Below are positions 43,859 to 51,845 of a DNA stretch of 64,000 nt, in pieces. Source of the stretch: JBBRGK01 sp036741355 (lineage in GTDB: Bacteria > Chloroflexota > Dehalococcoidia > CAUJGQ01); assembly GCA_036741355.1 (NCBI GenBank), contig DAINSK010000003.1, positions 1-64,000 of the forward strand, read 5' to 3'. The notes beneath the pieces were generated by a model. That model had not been told where the DNA came from. It was given only the letters and a program-made list of their open reading frames with translations, and ran no database searches. The position numbers and the translations under genes were made by a program. The first letter of the stretch is position 1, and every line of letters begins with the position of its first letter.

Positions 43859-44533
43859 TTACATTGACCGTGCTTTAAACACGTTCGCGTGGCGCTCGAG
43901 GCCGTCGTTGCCGCTGCCGATCCGTCGCGGCTGCTCCACCGCTTCAAACCGGTCCTCAGCTTCATTCCAGCGCTGCAACAACCGTGCGATCGGCCGGCCG
44001 CCTTGAACGACGTCGATCTCGTAAAGTTCGGCCATGACCCTCCTGAGCGGATTCCGCCAGTCATCGCCAATGCTGCGCAGGTAGTACATCAGATCCATAT
44101 GGGACGCATGTTCGTCGGGAACGGCGTTGTCGCCGGTGATGACCTGGAACGCCTCTTCTATGCCGGCCGCGTGGAGAGCGGTAGCAAGCGAAAAACCGCC
44201 ACGGCTGAGCGCCTGGAATACTTTGCGTACGGGTGCTCCCCAGAGGTAATCAAGCATCGGAGCGGTCGAAATCTCGGACATCACCAGGTAGCCGCCGTCC
44301 GGCGTTGCCGGAATACCGAGGCCCGGGCCCTGGGCCTCGGTCAGTTGGTGAAACGCGGTGCCGGCGGGAGCATACGACAGCGCCGCCTGCATGACCGTGG
44401 ACTTGCCGGCGCCACGCGGGATGGCGACGCCAAGCATCGACCGGCGCTCTTCCGCCGCAGTGGCGAGCATGGCTGCCATTTCGGGCGAAACTGTGCGATT
44501 GCGGACGAGATCGGCGAGGCTCAGCGAGGCCAT
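43859..44533 (-). CDS. Small P-loop ATPase-like hypothetical protein, 224 aa
   Basis: Residues about 37-50 read VAIPRGAGKSTVMQAAL, a Walker A-like loop in the style of PilT/VirB11 ATPases (where the consensus is GPTGSGKST), but with Ile in place of the first Gly. DGGYLVMSEISTAP could be a Walker B strand. The C-terminal half is helical. No secretion or pilus genes are nearby, and at 224 residues it is too short for a full VirB11 ATPase, so the role is unknown. The ATG at 44533 has AAGGAG six bases upstream. Confidence 0.65.
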   Translation of the reverse strand: MASLSLADLVRNRTVSPEMAAMLATAAEERRSMLGVAIPRGAGKSTVMQAALSYAPAGTAFHQLTEAQGPGLGIPATPDGGYLVMSEISTAPMLDYLWGAPVRKVFQALSRGGFSLATALHAAGIEEAFQVITGDNAVPDEHASHMDLMYYLRSIGDDWRNPLRRVMAELYEIDVVQGGRPIARLLQRWNEAEDRFEAVEQPRRIGSGNDGLERHANVFKARSM

Positions 44534-44656
44534 CGGTTGCTCCTTACATGGCGAAAAAAGGCTATGTCGGATGTAACAATCTTGACATACATTCACCATC
44601 TAGACTATGCTTCGGTCGATGCCGGGCAAGCGCACCACGCCTCATGGTGCGGTGTG

Positions 44657-44953
44657 ATGCCCCGAGGCGAGTTAGTCATGCAGGCAATCGAACCGTCGCA
44701 CTCGCCGCCGTGGTGGCGGCGCAAGCCGACGTCTCCCCTGGGGATTGCGCTCTTTCTTATCGGCATGACGATAGCATCGGGGCTGTTCTCCGTGCTCATC
44801 AACCATCTCCTGGGCAGCTCCGCTGCGTGGGGGCATTTTGGCGGCGGCGCCGTGATGGGACTGGTGATCAACAGCATTACGCTCAGCCTGCAGCATCATC
44901 AGGCAGGCTCTTCCCACGCGCCTGTCACCACCCCGACTGCGGACGCACCGTAG
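44657..44953 (+). CDS. Small two-helix membrane protein, 98 aa
   Basis: Two hydrophobic segments (PLGIALFLIGMTIASGLFSVLI and an AWGHFGGGAVMGLVINSITL segment) are separated by a short loop, with a basic, Trp-rich N-terminus (SPPWWRRKP) expected inside. No family recognised. Starts at 44657 or 44678 are possible. It lies upstream of the MpaB-like gene on the same strand and may be co-transcribed with it. Confidence 0.5.
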   Translation: MPRGELVMQAIEPSHSPPWWRRKPTSPLGIALFLIGMTIASGLFSVLINHLLGSSAAWGHFGGGAVMGLVINSITLSLQHHQAGSSHAPVTTPTADAP

Positions 44954-45000
44954 ACCTCATGCGACCAGGTCACATTCACCCTCGAAAGGCCACGATCGAC

Positions 45001-45897
45001 ATGGCTCCGTCCCCGGTTTCTCCCAGGCCCGACGTCGCAGCAGCCGGGCTATCCCAATCTCCAAAAGACGACGGACTGTTCGGGCCGGACAGCGTCACCT
45101 GGCGCCTGCACTCCTCGCCGGCGCCGATGATAGCGCCGGCCGCGGCCGTGCTGGTGCAAATGCTGCTACCACGCGTGATCTGGATGATCGATCAGTCGTC
45201 CAGCGTTTACGAGCATCCCGAAGAGCGCGCCCGGCTGACGTCCGAATACGGGGCGAGCACCATCTACGGCGACATCGAAACCGCCGAGCGGGCCGGAGCC
45301 ACGCTGCGCAACATCCATCGGCATCACGTCGCGGTCGACCAACAGACCGGTGAATCGTACAGCGCGGACGAGCCGGACCTGCTGCTGTGGGTCCACTCCA
45401 CGATTCCGTGGGCAGTCCTGCGCGCCAGTCGTCGCTGGGGTCCGAACCTCAGCGCAGCAGAAGAGGACACGTACGTCAAAGAACAGCGCGAGGCGGCGCG
45501 GCTGGTTGGAATCGAGCCTGAGTCCGCGCCGGGCAGCGTTGCCGAGTTGGACGCATACATGGCGTCGATGCGACCCAAGCTCGCCTTTACCGCGCCGGCC
45601 GGGCGTCTACTAGACCTGATGTTGCCGCGTTGGGTGACCTTCACGGCGCCCGGAATCATGAAGTGGTTGGCGGGTCGCATGGTCGTGGACCTGCTGACTC
45701 CCGATCAACGACGACTGTACGGCATCAAATGGACGCGCCTGGACCACATGATTGCAAGCGCGGGGTCTCGCGTCATTCTCCCCCTGATCACGTCCAAGCT
45801 TCCCTACACCCAGCATCTGTCTGAACTGCGGTCAGATGCGCTTTCACACGCCTTCGGCGGCAAAGTGCGGCAGGCGAGGCAGGTCACGCCGGCATGA
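45001..45897 (+). CDS. Oxygenase MpaB family (DUF2236) protein, 298 aa
   Basis: The family core is visible: a DxVTWRLHSSPAPMI start region, AAVLVQMLLPRVIWMIDQSS, LRNIHRHHVAVD, LLLWVHSTIPWAVLRA with the histidine expected to bind heme, and ADEEDTYVKEQREA-like helices. Related proteins (MpaB, latex-clearing Lcp) are heme-dependent oxygenases. The bacterial substrates are mostly unknown. An ATG at 45001 places the core at the usual distance. The frame is open upstream but in shadow of the preceding gene. Confidence 0.82.
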   Translation: MAPSPVSPRPDVAAAGLSQSPKDDGLFGPDSVTWRLHSSPAPMIAPAAAVLVQMLLPRVIWMIDQSSSVYEHPEERARLTSEYGASTIYGDIETAERAGATLRNIHRHHVAVDQQTGESYSADEPDLLLWVHSTIPWAVLRASRRWGPNLSAAEEDTYVKEQREAARLVGIEPESAPGSVAELDAYMASMRPKLAFTAPAGRLLDLMLPRWVTFTAPGIMKWLAGRMVVDLLTPDQRRLYGIKWTRLDHMIASAGSRVILPLITSKLPYTQHLSELRSDALSHAFGGKVRQARQVTPA

Positions 45898-45948
45898 CCG
45901 ACATTGCCGGCGCCGGGTTAGGCGTCGGTTCCTATTCACTCGACCCGA

Positions 45949-48270
45949 TCAGGGATGCAACAGCGTGGGATGCGGAGCCGAGCGGTAGAGGTAGTTGTAG
46001 ACCGCGTAATTCACGCTGACCAGCCGAACATACAGCCGCGTCTCACTGAAATCGATTGCCTCGTAGAAGCGATCTGCATCGTTTCCGGCCAATTGCTCCC
46101 AGCGGCTGGCACTTCGTCCGCCGGCGTTGTAGGCGGCAAGGGTTTGGCTGAGTTCTCGGTCATGCGCTGCCGCCTGGCGTGCCAGGAAATCGCTGCCCAG
46201 CTCTAGATTGATGAGCGGCCGGTTCAGGTCGGCGGTCGAATAGCCCTGCAGGCCGAGCGCGTCGGCCTCGCCCTGCGCGGTGCTTGGCTCCAGTTGCATT
46301 AGTCCCTGTGCCCCTGCGGACGACTCCGCCGCCGGATAGAACCCACTCTCCTGGCGGGTGACGGCGTATATGAACAGTGGATCCAGTCCGGTTTGAGCAC
46401 CATCCGCGTTTACCTGCTCAACGTAGTCGAGAGGGTATGAGATTCGCAGGAGCGCCGCCGGAACGTCGAGTTGCCCGCCGGTCTTAACTCCAGCGAGCTT
46501 CAGCAGATCGTCAGCGGCATCCAGCGCAAGGCTCGCCCGGCCGCGATCCACAAACGACCGCGCCGCGCGGTACAGCGCCCAGGGCTGCTGGTCGACGCCG
46601 GTAATTGCAGAGTCGAGCAGAATTTCAGGCGTGACGGTCCAGCCAAGAGCATCAAGCTCTATGCCTTCGGTCCAGTCCTGGGTCGCCTTCAGTGCGGTGA
46701 ACTGTGCCGGATTCTCCGGACCGAACCGCGATGTTAGCCATGCCTCGAGCGAGTTCCAATCGCTGGGAGGCGGTGTTACGCCCGGGCCCGCGATGCGGAC
46801 ATCCCGACCGGCCGACAGCACCCCAGCCCTGAGACCGTAGTAACCGGTCGGTTGGAGCCCTTGCGCCCGCGCAAAGTCGACCGCGGCGGTAAGGGGCTCG
46901 CCCCTCGCCCGCGCAACTTTGCCAAGCCACAGGTATGCATGAGCGGCATCGTCGCTTTCGGCTGACTGGGCCAATGCGGTCCAAGCGGTCTCAGCATCGT
47001 CAGAACGGCCATCGAGGTAGGCCGTCAGACCGGCGTCGAATGCGGCCTCCGCGGCGTGAATGCTCTGCGGGAGCCGTTGGACGAGGATCGAATAAGCGAC
47101 TTGAGCCTCACCGTAGCGGTCGAGCGACTTCAGCAGTTGCGCTCTCTTCCACAAAGCGTCGGATGCGATCGGGCCGGTCGGATCCTGGGCGTAGGCGTCG
47201 GCATAGCCGGCTATCGCTGCATCGTTTTCGTCTCTATTGTCGCTGATCCGTGCAAGCTGATAGGTGGCCTGGGCTGCAATACCCGGCGGAGGATTAGAGT
47301 CCAACACCCGCTGTAACGCCTTTTGCGCTTCGGCGTAGCGACCGTGATCAAACAAGACAATGGCGCGCTGCAACGGATCCACGCCGGCATTCAGCACATC
47401 CAATCGGTCGAGCGCCGAGCCTGCGGCTGCCGCACTCGGATATTCATCGACGACCCTTTGGAGCACCGTGACGGCGTCGGCGTTATCACCCCCACGTTGG
47501 TACAGCCGGCCCGCCTCGAGCAGCGCACCGGTCCGCGCGGTTACTCCCGGCGACGCGGCGGCCAGCGCCTGCTGATCCGCGGCCGCCTGCTGCAGATTGC
47601 CGAGCTGCTCGTGTGACTGGCTTGCCGCCTGCAGCGCACCTCTCCGTACCGGCACCGATGTGGATTGCAGTGCGTCCGAGAGCGCCGCCAATGCCGCATC
47701 GTCATCACCCGCGTCATGCAAAGCGCCGGCACGCTCGATCGCCGCGTAGCCGCCCGCCGGTCCGCCGGACGTCGCATAGGCCTGGAATGACGCCGCCGCG
47801 GCCTCGTTCTGATGTAGGTCCCACTGTGCTTCGCCGAGCAGGAACCTTGCGCGAAGGCCATCCGGCGTGTCGCCGAGGGCTCCGATAGCCGCCGCGAGTG
47901 ACGCCACGGCGTCTGACGGCCGGCCCCGGCGCTCAAGGAATCGGCCCAGGGCAAGTTGGCCTGCAATCGAGGTCGCAGGGTCGGGCGAGGCGGCTAGCGC
48001 GCGGTAGCCGGCTTCCGCCGCGGTGTAGTCGCCGGCACGTTCGGCCTCGGCGGCAGCGGCCAGGTCGATTTGGCGCGGGGACGAAGCCCGCTTGTCCGGC
48101 GGTGCGGCGTGAGAGCGCTCGACGGCCGGTCGCAGAGCGACGGCGGCAAGCAGCGCTGCAAAGCACAGACAACGGAAAGGCAGTGAATAGAGCACTGCTG
48201 TAAGGATAACCGGTGAACGCCAGATCGGAAACAGCGATCTACTGGTACCCAGGGGGATTCGAACCATCAT
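45949..48270 (-). CDS. Soluble-lytic-transglycosylase-like protein with TPR-type solenoid, 773 aa
   Basis: A hydrophobic signal segment (CLCFAALLAAVALRPAV) is followed by roughly 500 residues of TPR-like helical repeats (YTAAEAGYRALAASP, AVASLAAAIGALGD and others) and a C-terminal SLT domain with catalytic Glu641 in VTRQESGFYPAAESSAGA, then QGLMQLEPST and AYNAGG. It cleaves peptidoglycan glycan strands outside the membrane. The listed start codon (ATG 48270) lies inside a decayed tRNA-Leu fragment, so the first 14 residues come from former tRNA sequence. A later start nearer the signal peptide is possible. Confidence 0.9.
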   Translation of the reverse strand: MMVRIPLGTSRSLFPIWRSPVILTAVLYSLPFRCLCFAALLAAVALRPAVERSHAAPPDKRASSPRQIDLAAAAEAERAGDYTAAEAGYRALAASPDPATSIAGQLALGRFLERRGRPSDAVASLAAAIGALGDTPDGLRARFLLGEAQWDLHQNEAAAASFQAYATSGGPAGGYAAIERAGALHDAGDDDAALAALSDALQSTSVPVRRGALQAASQSHEQLGNLQQAAADQQALAAASPGVTARTGALLEAGRLYQRGGDNADAVTVLQRVVDEYPSAAAAGSALDRLDVLNAGVDPLQRAIVLFDHGRYAEAQKALQRVLDSNPPPGIAAQATYQLARISDNRDENDAAIAGYADAYAQDPTGPIASDALWKRAQLLKSLDRYGEAQVAYSILVQRLPQSIHAAEAAFDAGLTAYLDGRSDDAETAWTALAQSAESDDAAHAYLWLGKVARARGEPLTAAVDFARAQGLQPTGYYGLRAGVLSAGRDVRIAGPGVTPPPSDWNSLEAWLTSRFGPENPAQFTALKATQDWTEGIELDALGWTVTPEILLDSAITGVDQQPWALYRAARSFVDRGRASLALDAADDLLKLAGVKTGGQLDVPAALLRISYPLDYVEQVNADGAQTGLDPLFIYAVTRQESGFYPAAESSAGAQGLMQLEPSTAQGEADALGLQGYSTADLNRPLINLELGSDFLARQAAAHDRELSQTLAAYNAGGRSASRWEQLAGNDADRFYEAIDFSETRLYVRLVSVNYAVYNYLYRSAPHPTLLHP

Positions 48271-48297
48271 GCCTTGCGGCTGCGGATTTTTAAGTCC
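48244..48297 (-). repeat. Decayed copy of the 3' half of tRNA-Leu(TAA)
   Basis: This segment (GGTACCCAGGGGGATTCGAA and onward to TAAGTCC) matches 50597-50651, the 3' half of the intact tRNA-Leu including its anticodon, with three substitutions and three indel bases. A tRNA 3'-end copy of this kind is what integration of a mobile element leaves at its far end. The T-stem changes create the CATCAT that serves as start codons of the SLT gene. Confidence 0.85.
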
Positions 48298-48554
48298 CGG
48301 CGCGGCGGTATTCGTGCCGGTCGGCGACGGTGGCAGTTGGTCGTCTACAGGCGCATTTCACGCGTGAATTGCTGCAACTGCCATCAAGTTCGCTGCTGCT
48401 CCAGTCGTCACCAGTCGCCGCACATCGCCCCCGGTTGCGGCACAATCGCTTTATGAATCGCTGTATCGAAGGGTGATTCGACTCCGAGCGATCGCCGGCA
48501 TTGTTGTCATACCCGGTGCCGCTGCAGGCCGCTCCGTTGACGTGAAGAGTATGA
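48298..48554. other. Non-coding segment inside the tRNA-Leu islet
   Basis: Nothing convincing is encoded here on either strand. The sequence lies between the tRNA remnant and the amidohydrolase fragment. Confidence 0.4.
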
Positions 48555-48698
48555 CCGATTGAGCATTTCATTTTCGTTAAGAACAAGGTCGTGCCCGCCC
48601 TGAGCGAGGACGGCGTGACCGACGAACAGGTTGAAGAGATGACGGTGGGCTGGCCGCGGAACTCTCTCAGCGGCGAACCGTTCTGGCGGGCGGCGTAG
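48555..48698 (+). pseudogene. C-terminal fragment of a phosphotriesterase/amidohydrolase-like gene
   Basis: The frame reads PIEHFIFVKNKVVPALSEDG then VTDEQVEEMTVGWPRNSLSG and stops. This matches the end of phosphotriesterase-family proteins, where a PALREAGV-type helix is followed by DEQI..(L/M)xVxNPRR. A stop precedes it in frame and no N-terminal part is present, so only about 47 codons survive. Confidence 0.6.
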
Positions 48699-48727
48699 CC
48701 CCGGCCGGGGCGGCTGCCGGGCGGCTT

Positions 48728-48945
48728 AGCGCTGGACAGCGGGCAGGTTCACCGCGCCCAGCCGCGGCTCATAGACCGGGTGGACGGGAGCCGGCACCTT
48801 GCCGGCCAGTGCCGCCCGCGTCCAGTGTGCCGCCGGCCTGCGGCCTCACCGGGCCGTCGCAGAAGCCGGCGGCCTGGAGCAGCGCACCATGCAACGACTG
48901 CTGCGTCAGGGCTGCAGCATGATGTGCAGGTAGATGTTGAGCAGA
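48728..48945 (-). pseudogene. Decayed tandem copy of the 3' part of the adjacent small gene
   Basis: Stretches such as GCCGGCCTGCGGCCTCACCG and GCCGGCGGCCTGGA with GCAGCGCACC repeat, with changes, the 3' part of the 116-aa gene at 48946-49296 (GCCTGCGGCCTCACCGAGCC, GCCGGCGGCCTGGAACAGCG). Reading frame and C-terminus are not preserved. It appears to be a degenerate duplicate. Confidence 0.6.
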
Positions 48946-49296
48946 TCAGCCACCCTGGATCACAATTTTGCTCGTAGCGCCGGCCTGGACAGCGGGCACG
49001 TTCACCGCGCCCAGCGTGCCTCCGGCCTGCGGCCTCACCGAGCCGTCGCCCATGCCGGCGGCCTGGAACAGCGCCCCCCGTAGCGACTGATGCGTCAGCA
49101 GGTTGCCCGTGAACTCGATCAGTGTGAAGTAGCCCTGCACCTCGCCCTCGGCCTGGCCCGCCTGGGCCGCCAGCGTGACGACGCGCGCGAGCACCGCGCG
49201 TTCGCCTTCCGTAAGCGTCTCCGCGAACGCGGCCATCTTGCCTGCCGTGCTGGTGATGTCGGCGTCTGAGAAGCTCGTCTTTCCGTCCGTGCTCAT
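48946..49296 (-). CDS. Small leader-like protein, 116 aa, paralogue of the 110-aa protein at 50985
   Basis: The N-terminal half (FSDADITSTAGKMAAFAETL and ERAVLARVVTLAA) is a short amphipathic helical module, then VQGYF. The second half is Gly/Ala/Val-rich and non-helical (GGTLGAVNVPAVQAGATS). The same N-terminal pattern (F-[ST]-[DE]-A-D, x, K, L-x3-ER-x-VLA, VQGY) recurs in the protein at 50985-51317 with a different Gly/Pro-rich tail. A conserved leader with a variable tail resembles peptide-precursor proteins, but no maturation enzyme is certain. The ATG at 49296 follows AAGGAGAGG. An O-methyltransferase gene lies directly upstream on the same strand. Confidence 0.65.
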   Translation of the reverse strand: MSTDGKTSFSDADITSTAGKMAAFAETLTEGERAVLARVVTLAAQAGQAEGEVQGYFTLIEFTGNLLTHQSLRGALFQAAGMGDGSVRPQAGGTLGAVNVPAVQAGATSKIVIQGG

Positions 49297-49428
49297 GGGT
49301 CCTCTCCTTGGCGGGAACTGTGGCGGCTCTGCCGCCGTCTTACGCTTCACACCGTATGCCGCCGGCCGGTACGCGGTGTGTGCGACATTGTACCGTTTTC
49401 GTGTGAATTAGCCCATTGATCGCGCGGG

Positions 49429-50451
49429 CTACACTGGGCTGGCTTCGATCAGGCTGAGACGGGTGGGAGTGGTGTGCACCGCGGTCAGACAGAATCCCGC
49501 GCCCTGCAGCAGTGCGCCGATCTCGGCTTCGGTGCACATCTGGCCGCCGCCCAGCACCAGCAGGTTGAGGTCGTTGAAGGCGTCAGCGAACGACACCCCG
49601 GCGGGCGGCAGCAGCGGCTCGGCAACCACCAGCCTGCCCCCTGTCCGGACGGCAGTCCGGCACTGCTCGAGGATGAGCTGCGCCCGCTCGACTTCCCAGT
49701 TGAGCAGGGTGCGCGCGAGCAGGTAGCAGTCGCCGCCCGAGGGCACGCCCTCGAAGAAGCTGCCGGCTACGATGGTGCAGCGGCTCGCTACTCCAAGCGA
49801 CTCAAGGTAGGAATGCGCCCCCGCCACCACCCCCGGCAGGTCGAACAGGACGCCGTGCAGCGCCGGATGGTTCTGCAGGATGGCGGCGAGCAGGGCGCCA
49901 TGCCCACCGCCCACATCGACCAGCGTTCCAAACCGGGAGAAGTCGTAGGCTGCCGCGACCTGCGTCCATTGCTGATCGCCGGTTTCGCGCATCGAGGCGT
50001 CGAAATCGGCCGCGGCCTCGGGATTCGCGGCCATGTAGTCATAACAGGGGGAGCCGAACACGTGGTCGAAGGCCGGCTCACCTGTCTTCACGCTGTACAG
50101 CAGATCGCCCCAGGCGCGGTAGTGCTGTGCCCCGGCCACCATCACGGAGGCGCGCACGCTGCCCGGTTCGCCGGGGAGCAGGCAGCGGCTGAGTGCGGTC
50201 TGGCCGAACGCGCCGTCGCTTTCGACGAATACACCGGCGCTCACCAGCGCCCGTAGCAGCCGCGCCAGCGAGCGTGGGTGCGCACCCGTCAGGCGTGCGA
50301 GCTCTGTGACTTCCTTCGGTCCGTCCACGAGGTGCGTGGCCACACCCAGCGACGTGACCACGTACAGCGCCTGGGGCAGGACGTACGAGGTCATCACCTG
50401 GAGGAGGACATCGGTCGGTGAGGGTGCAGGCGCACCGTCGCTCTCAGACAT
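49429..50451 (-). CDS. SAM-dependent O-methyltransferase (Methyltransf_2 type), 340 aa
   Basis: An N-terminal winged-helix dimerisation domain (about 15-110, with VLPQALYVVTSLGVATHLVD and SLARLLRALVSAGVF) is followed by a Rossmann methyltransferase domain with the SAM-binding VDVGGGHGALLAAIL. C-terminal features include RTLLNWEVERAQLIL and GGRLVVAEPLLPP. Enzymes of this class methylate hydroxyl groups of polyketides, flavonoids or carotenoids. The ATG at 50451 follows AGGAGA. It lies inside the islet between the two tRNA-Leu copies, and the 116-aa leader-like gene is 132 bp downstream, so a joint role is possible. Confidence 0.85.
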   Translation of the reverse strand: MSESDGAPAPSPTDVLLQVMTSYVLPQALYVVTSLGVATHLVDGPKEVTELARLTGAHPRSLARLLRALVSAGVFVESDGAFGQTALSRCLLPGEPGSVRASVMVAGAQHYRAWGDLLYSVKTGEPAFDHVFGSPCYDYMAANPEAAADFDASMRETGDQQWTQVAAAYDFSRFGTLVDVGGGHGALLAAILQNHPALHGVLFDLPGVVAGAHSYLESLGVASRCTIVAGSFFEGVPSGGDCYLLARTLLNWEVERAQLILEQCRTAVRTGGRLVVAEPLLPPAGVSFADAFNDLNLLVLGGGQMCTEAEIGALLQGAGFCLTAVHTTPTRLSLIEASPV

Positions 50452-50598
50452 CGCCGGTCTCCTGTCCCCGCGCCTCTGGGCGCCCGGGGCGCCGAACACA
50501 CCGTTTAGCGGCCAACCGCTGTATAAATCGCTGTACTTGCTTCGGATTCGCAGTATCGGCGCCGGGTACTGCTGTCACTTCATGCCTATATTTACCGG

Positions 50599-50679
50599 TA
50601 CCCAGGGGGGGATTCGAACCCCCACGCCTTGCGGCTGCGGATTTTAAGTCCGCTGCGTCTGCCGTTCCGCCACCTGGGT
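50599..50679 (-). tRNA. tRNA-Leu (anticodon TAA)
   Basis: Acceptor ACCCAGG pairs with CCTGGGT. The D-arm, anticodon loop CTTAAAA (TAA anticodon), long variable arm and T-loop GGTTCGAATCC are intact. CCA is not encoded. Its 3' half is duplicated in decayed form at 48244-48297. Confidence 0.95.
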
Positions 50680-50984
50680 ATGAGCGTGTTTTTCGCGTGT
50701 TTGTCGCTCTCCCTCCGCTTGTGACCGCCTATGCCTTCAGAACTGGGACCTATCGGCGGACTGGATTAGTCGGCACCATTGCCCGTTGCGGACTCCAGCG
50801 TCCGCCGCGAAGAACCGCCCAGACATGCCTTCGGCGCGAAGTCCGGCATGCTACCATCGCAACTGCAGTGACCTGGACGGCGGGTGGTGCCATCCATTCA
50901 GTGTGGTTCCGCGCCGCGCCGTAGGCCTTCGTAAGCGGCGCTTCTGCGATAAGCATCATAGCTTGTCACCAAGAGGAGCTAAGC

Positions 50985-51317
50985 ATGCCGGCGCAGTCCG
51001 AACACTTCACCGAGGCTGATGCCACCGCGTTCGGAGAGAAGTTCCTGGCATGGGCAAACGCACTTTCGGTCACGGAACGCTGTGTTCTAGCTACAGTGTT
51101 GGAGGCAATGAAGAACAGCTCGGAATCGCCAGTTCAAGGATATGCGATTCATCTTGGCGGACGGCCAAGCGGGCCAAGTGGGCCGGCTCAGTACAACGTT
51201 CCTATTGCCAGTGGTAACTCCGGAGGGACTACCGGGGGCGGGAGCGGCGGTCCGGTCTTCCGAATCGCCTTGACGCCGGCCGCGCCGAGCCCAATTCCGT
51301 ATCCGGTGTGGAGTTGA
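50985..51317 (+). CDS. Small leader-like protein, 110 aa, with Gly/Pro-rich tail
   Basis: The N-terminal 50 residues (HFTEADATAFGEKFLAWANA, LSVTERCVLATVLEAM, then SPVQGY) match the paralogue at 48946-49296. The tail is rich in Gly, Ser and Pro (NSGGTTGGGSGGPVF, APSPIPYPVW), ending in a Pro/Trp motif and differing completely from the paralogue. The ATG at 50985 has AGAGGAGC upstream. The conserved-leader, variable-tail layout hints at a precursor or secreted peptide but the role is unknown. It lies just beyond tRNA-Leu, outside the islet. Confidence 0.65.
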   Translation: MPAQSEHFTEADATAFGEKFLAWANALSVTERCVLATVLEAMKNSSESPVQGYAIHLGGRPSGPSGPAQYNVPIASGNSGGTTGGGSGGPVFRIALTPAAPSPIPYPVWS

Positions 51318-51374
51318 TGGGCGGGGGGACGATTCCGAAATGGGTGCCCGCTGAACACCCCGAACCTTCATTGG

Positions 51375-51446
51375 AGGCGACGACCGGATTCGAACCGGTG
51401 ATGGGGGTTTTGCAGACCCCTGCCTTAACCACTTGGCCACGTCGCC
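51375..51446 (-). tRNA. tRNA-Cys (anticodon GCA)
   Basis: Acceptor GGCGACG/CGTCGCC, anticodon GCA in GTCTGCAAAAC, T-loop GGTTCGAATCC, and an encoded CCA at 51372-51374. First of four tRNA genes read leftward. Confidence 0.95.
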
Positions 51447-51454
51447 GTAAGCGG

Positions 51455-51526
<72 letters not shown>

Positions 51527-51572
51527 GTGACTGACCCGCTCGACCGCCGGCCGGCGCTGCCAGTATGTTTGG

Positions 51573-51656
51573 TGCCGAGGAGGAGATTTGAACTCCTACG
51601 CGGTTACCCGCACCACCCCCTCAAGGTGGCGTGTCTGCCTATTCCACCACCTCGGC
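51573..51656 (-). tRNA. tRNA-Leu (anticodon GAG)
   Basis: Acceptor GCCGAGG/CCTCGGC, anticodon GAG in CACCTTGAGGG, long class II variable arm, T-loop AGTTCAAATCT, encoded CCA. Confidence 0.94.
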
Positions 51657-51681
51657 AGGTGTCCCGGCGCATCTACCGCGG

Positions 51682-51754
51682 CAGGAGTGGAGGGATTCGA
51701 ACCCCCGACCGGCGGTTTTGGAGACCGCTGCTCTTCCAGCTGAGCTACACTCCT
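51682..51754 (-). tRNA. tRNA-Trp (anticodon CCA)
   Basis: Acceptor AGGAGTG/CACTCCT, anticodon CCA in GGTCTCCAAAACC, T-loop GGTTCGAATCC. The discriminator is G, as expected for tRNA-Trp. It is the first gene of the tRNA cluster. Confidence 0.95.
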
Positions 51755-51845
51755 ATAGTGCGCCCGGAGATTCACTATATCAGCCAGTCGGAGCACGGGA
51801 CAAGCTGCATTGAGTCTGCGAACGCGCCTGCCAGGATCGTCAGAC

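Noticed and set aside
48555..48698. Complete small gene
   Set aside because: An in-frame stop directly precedes it and only the end of a known family is present, so I list it as a fragment.
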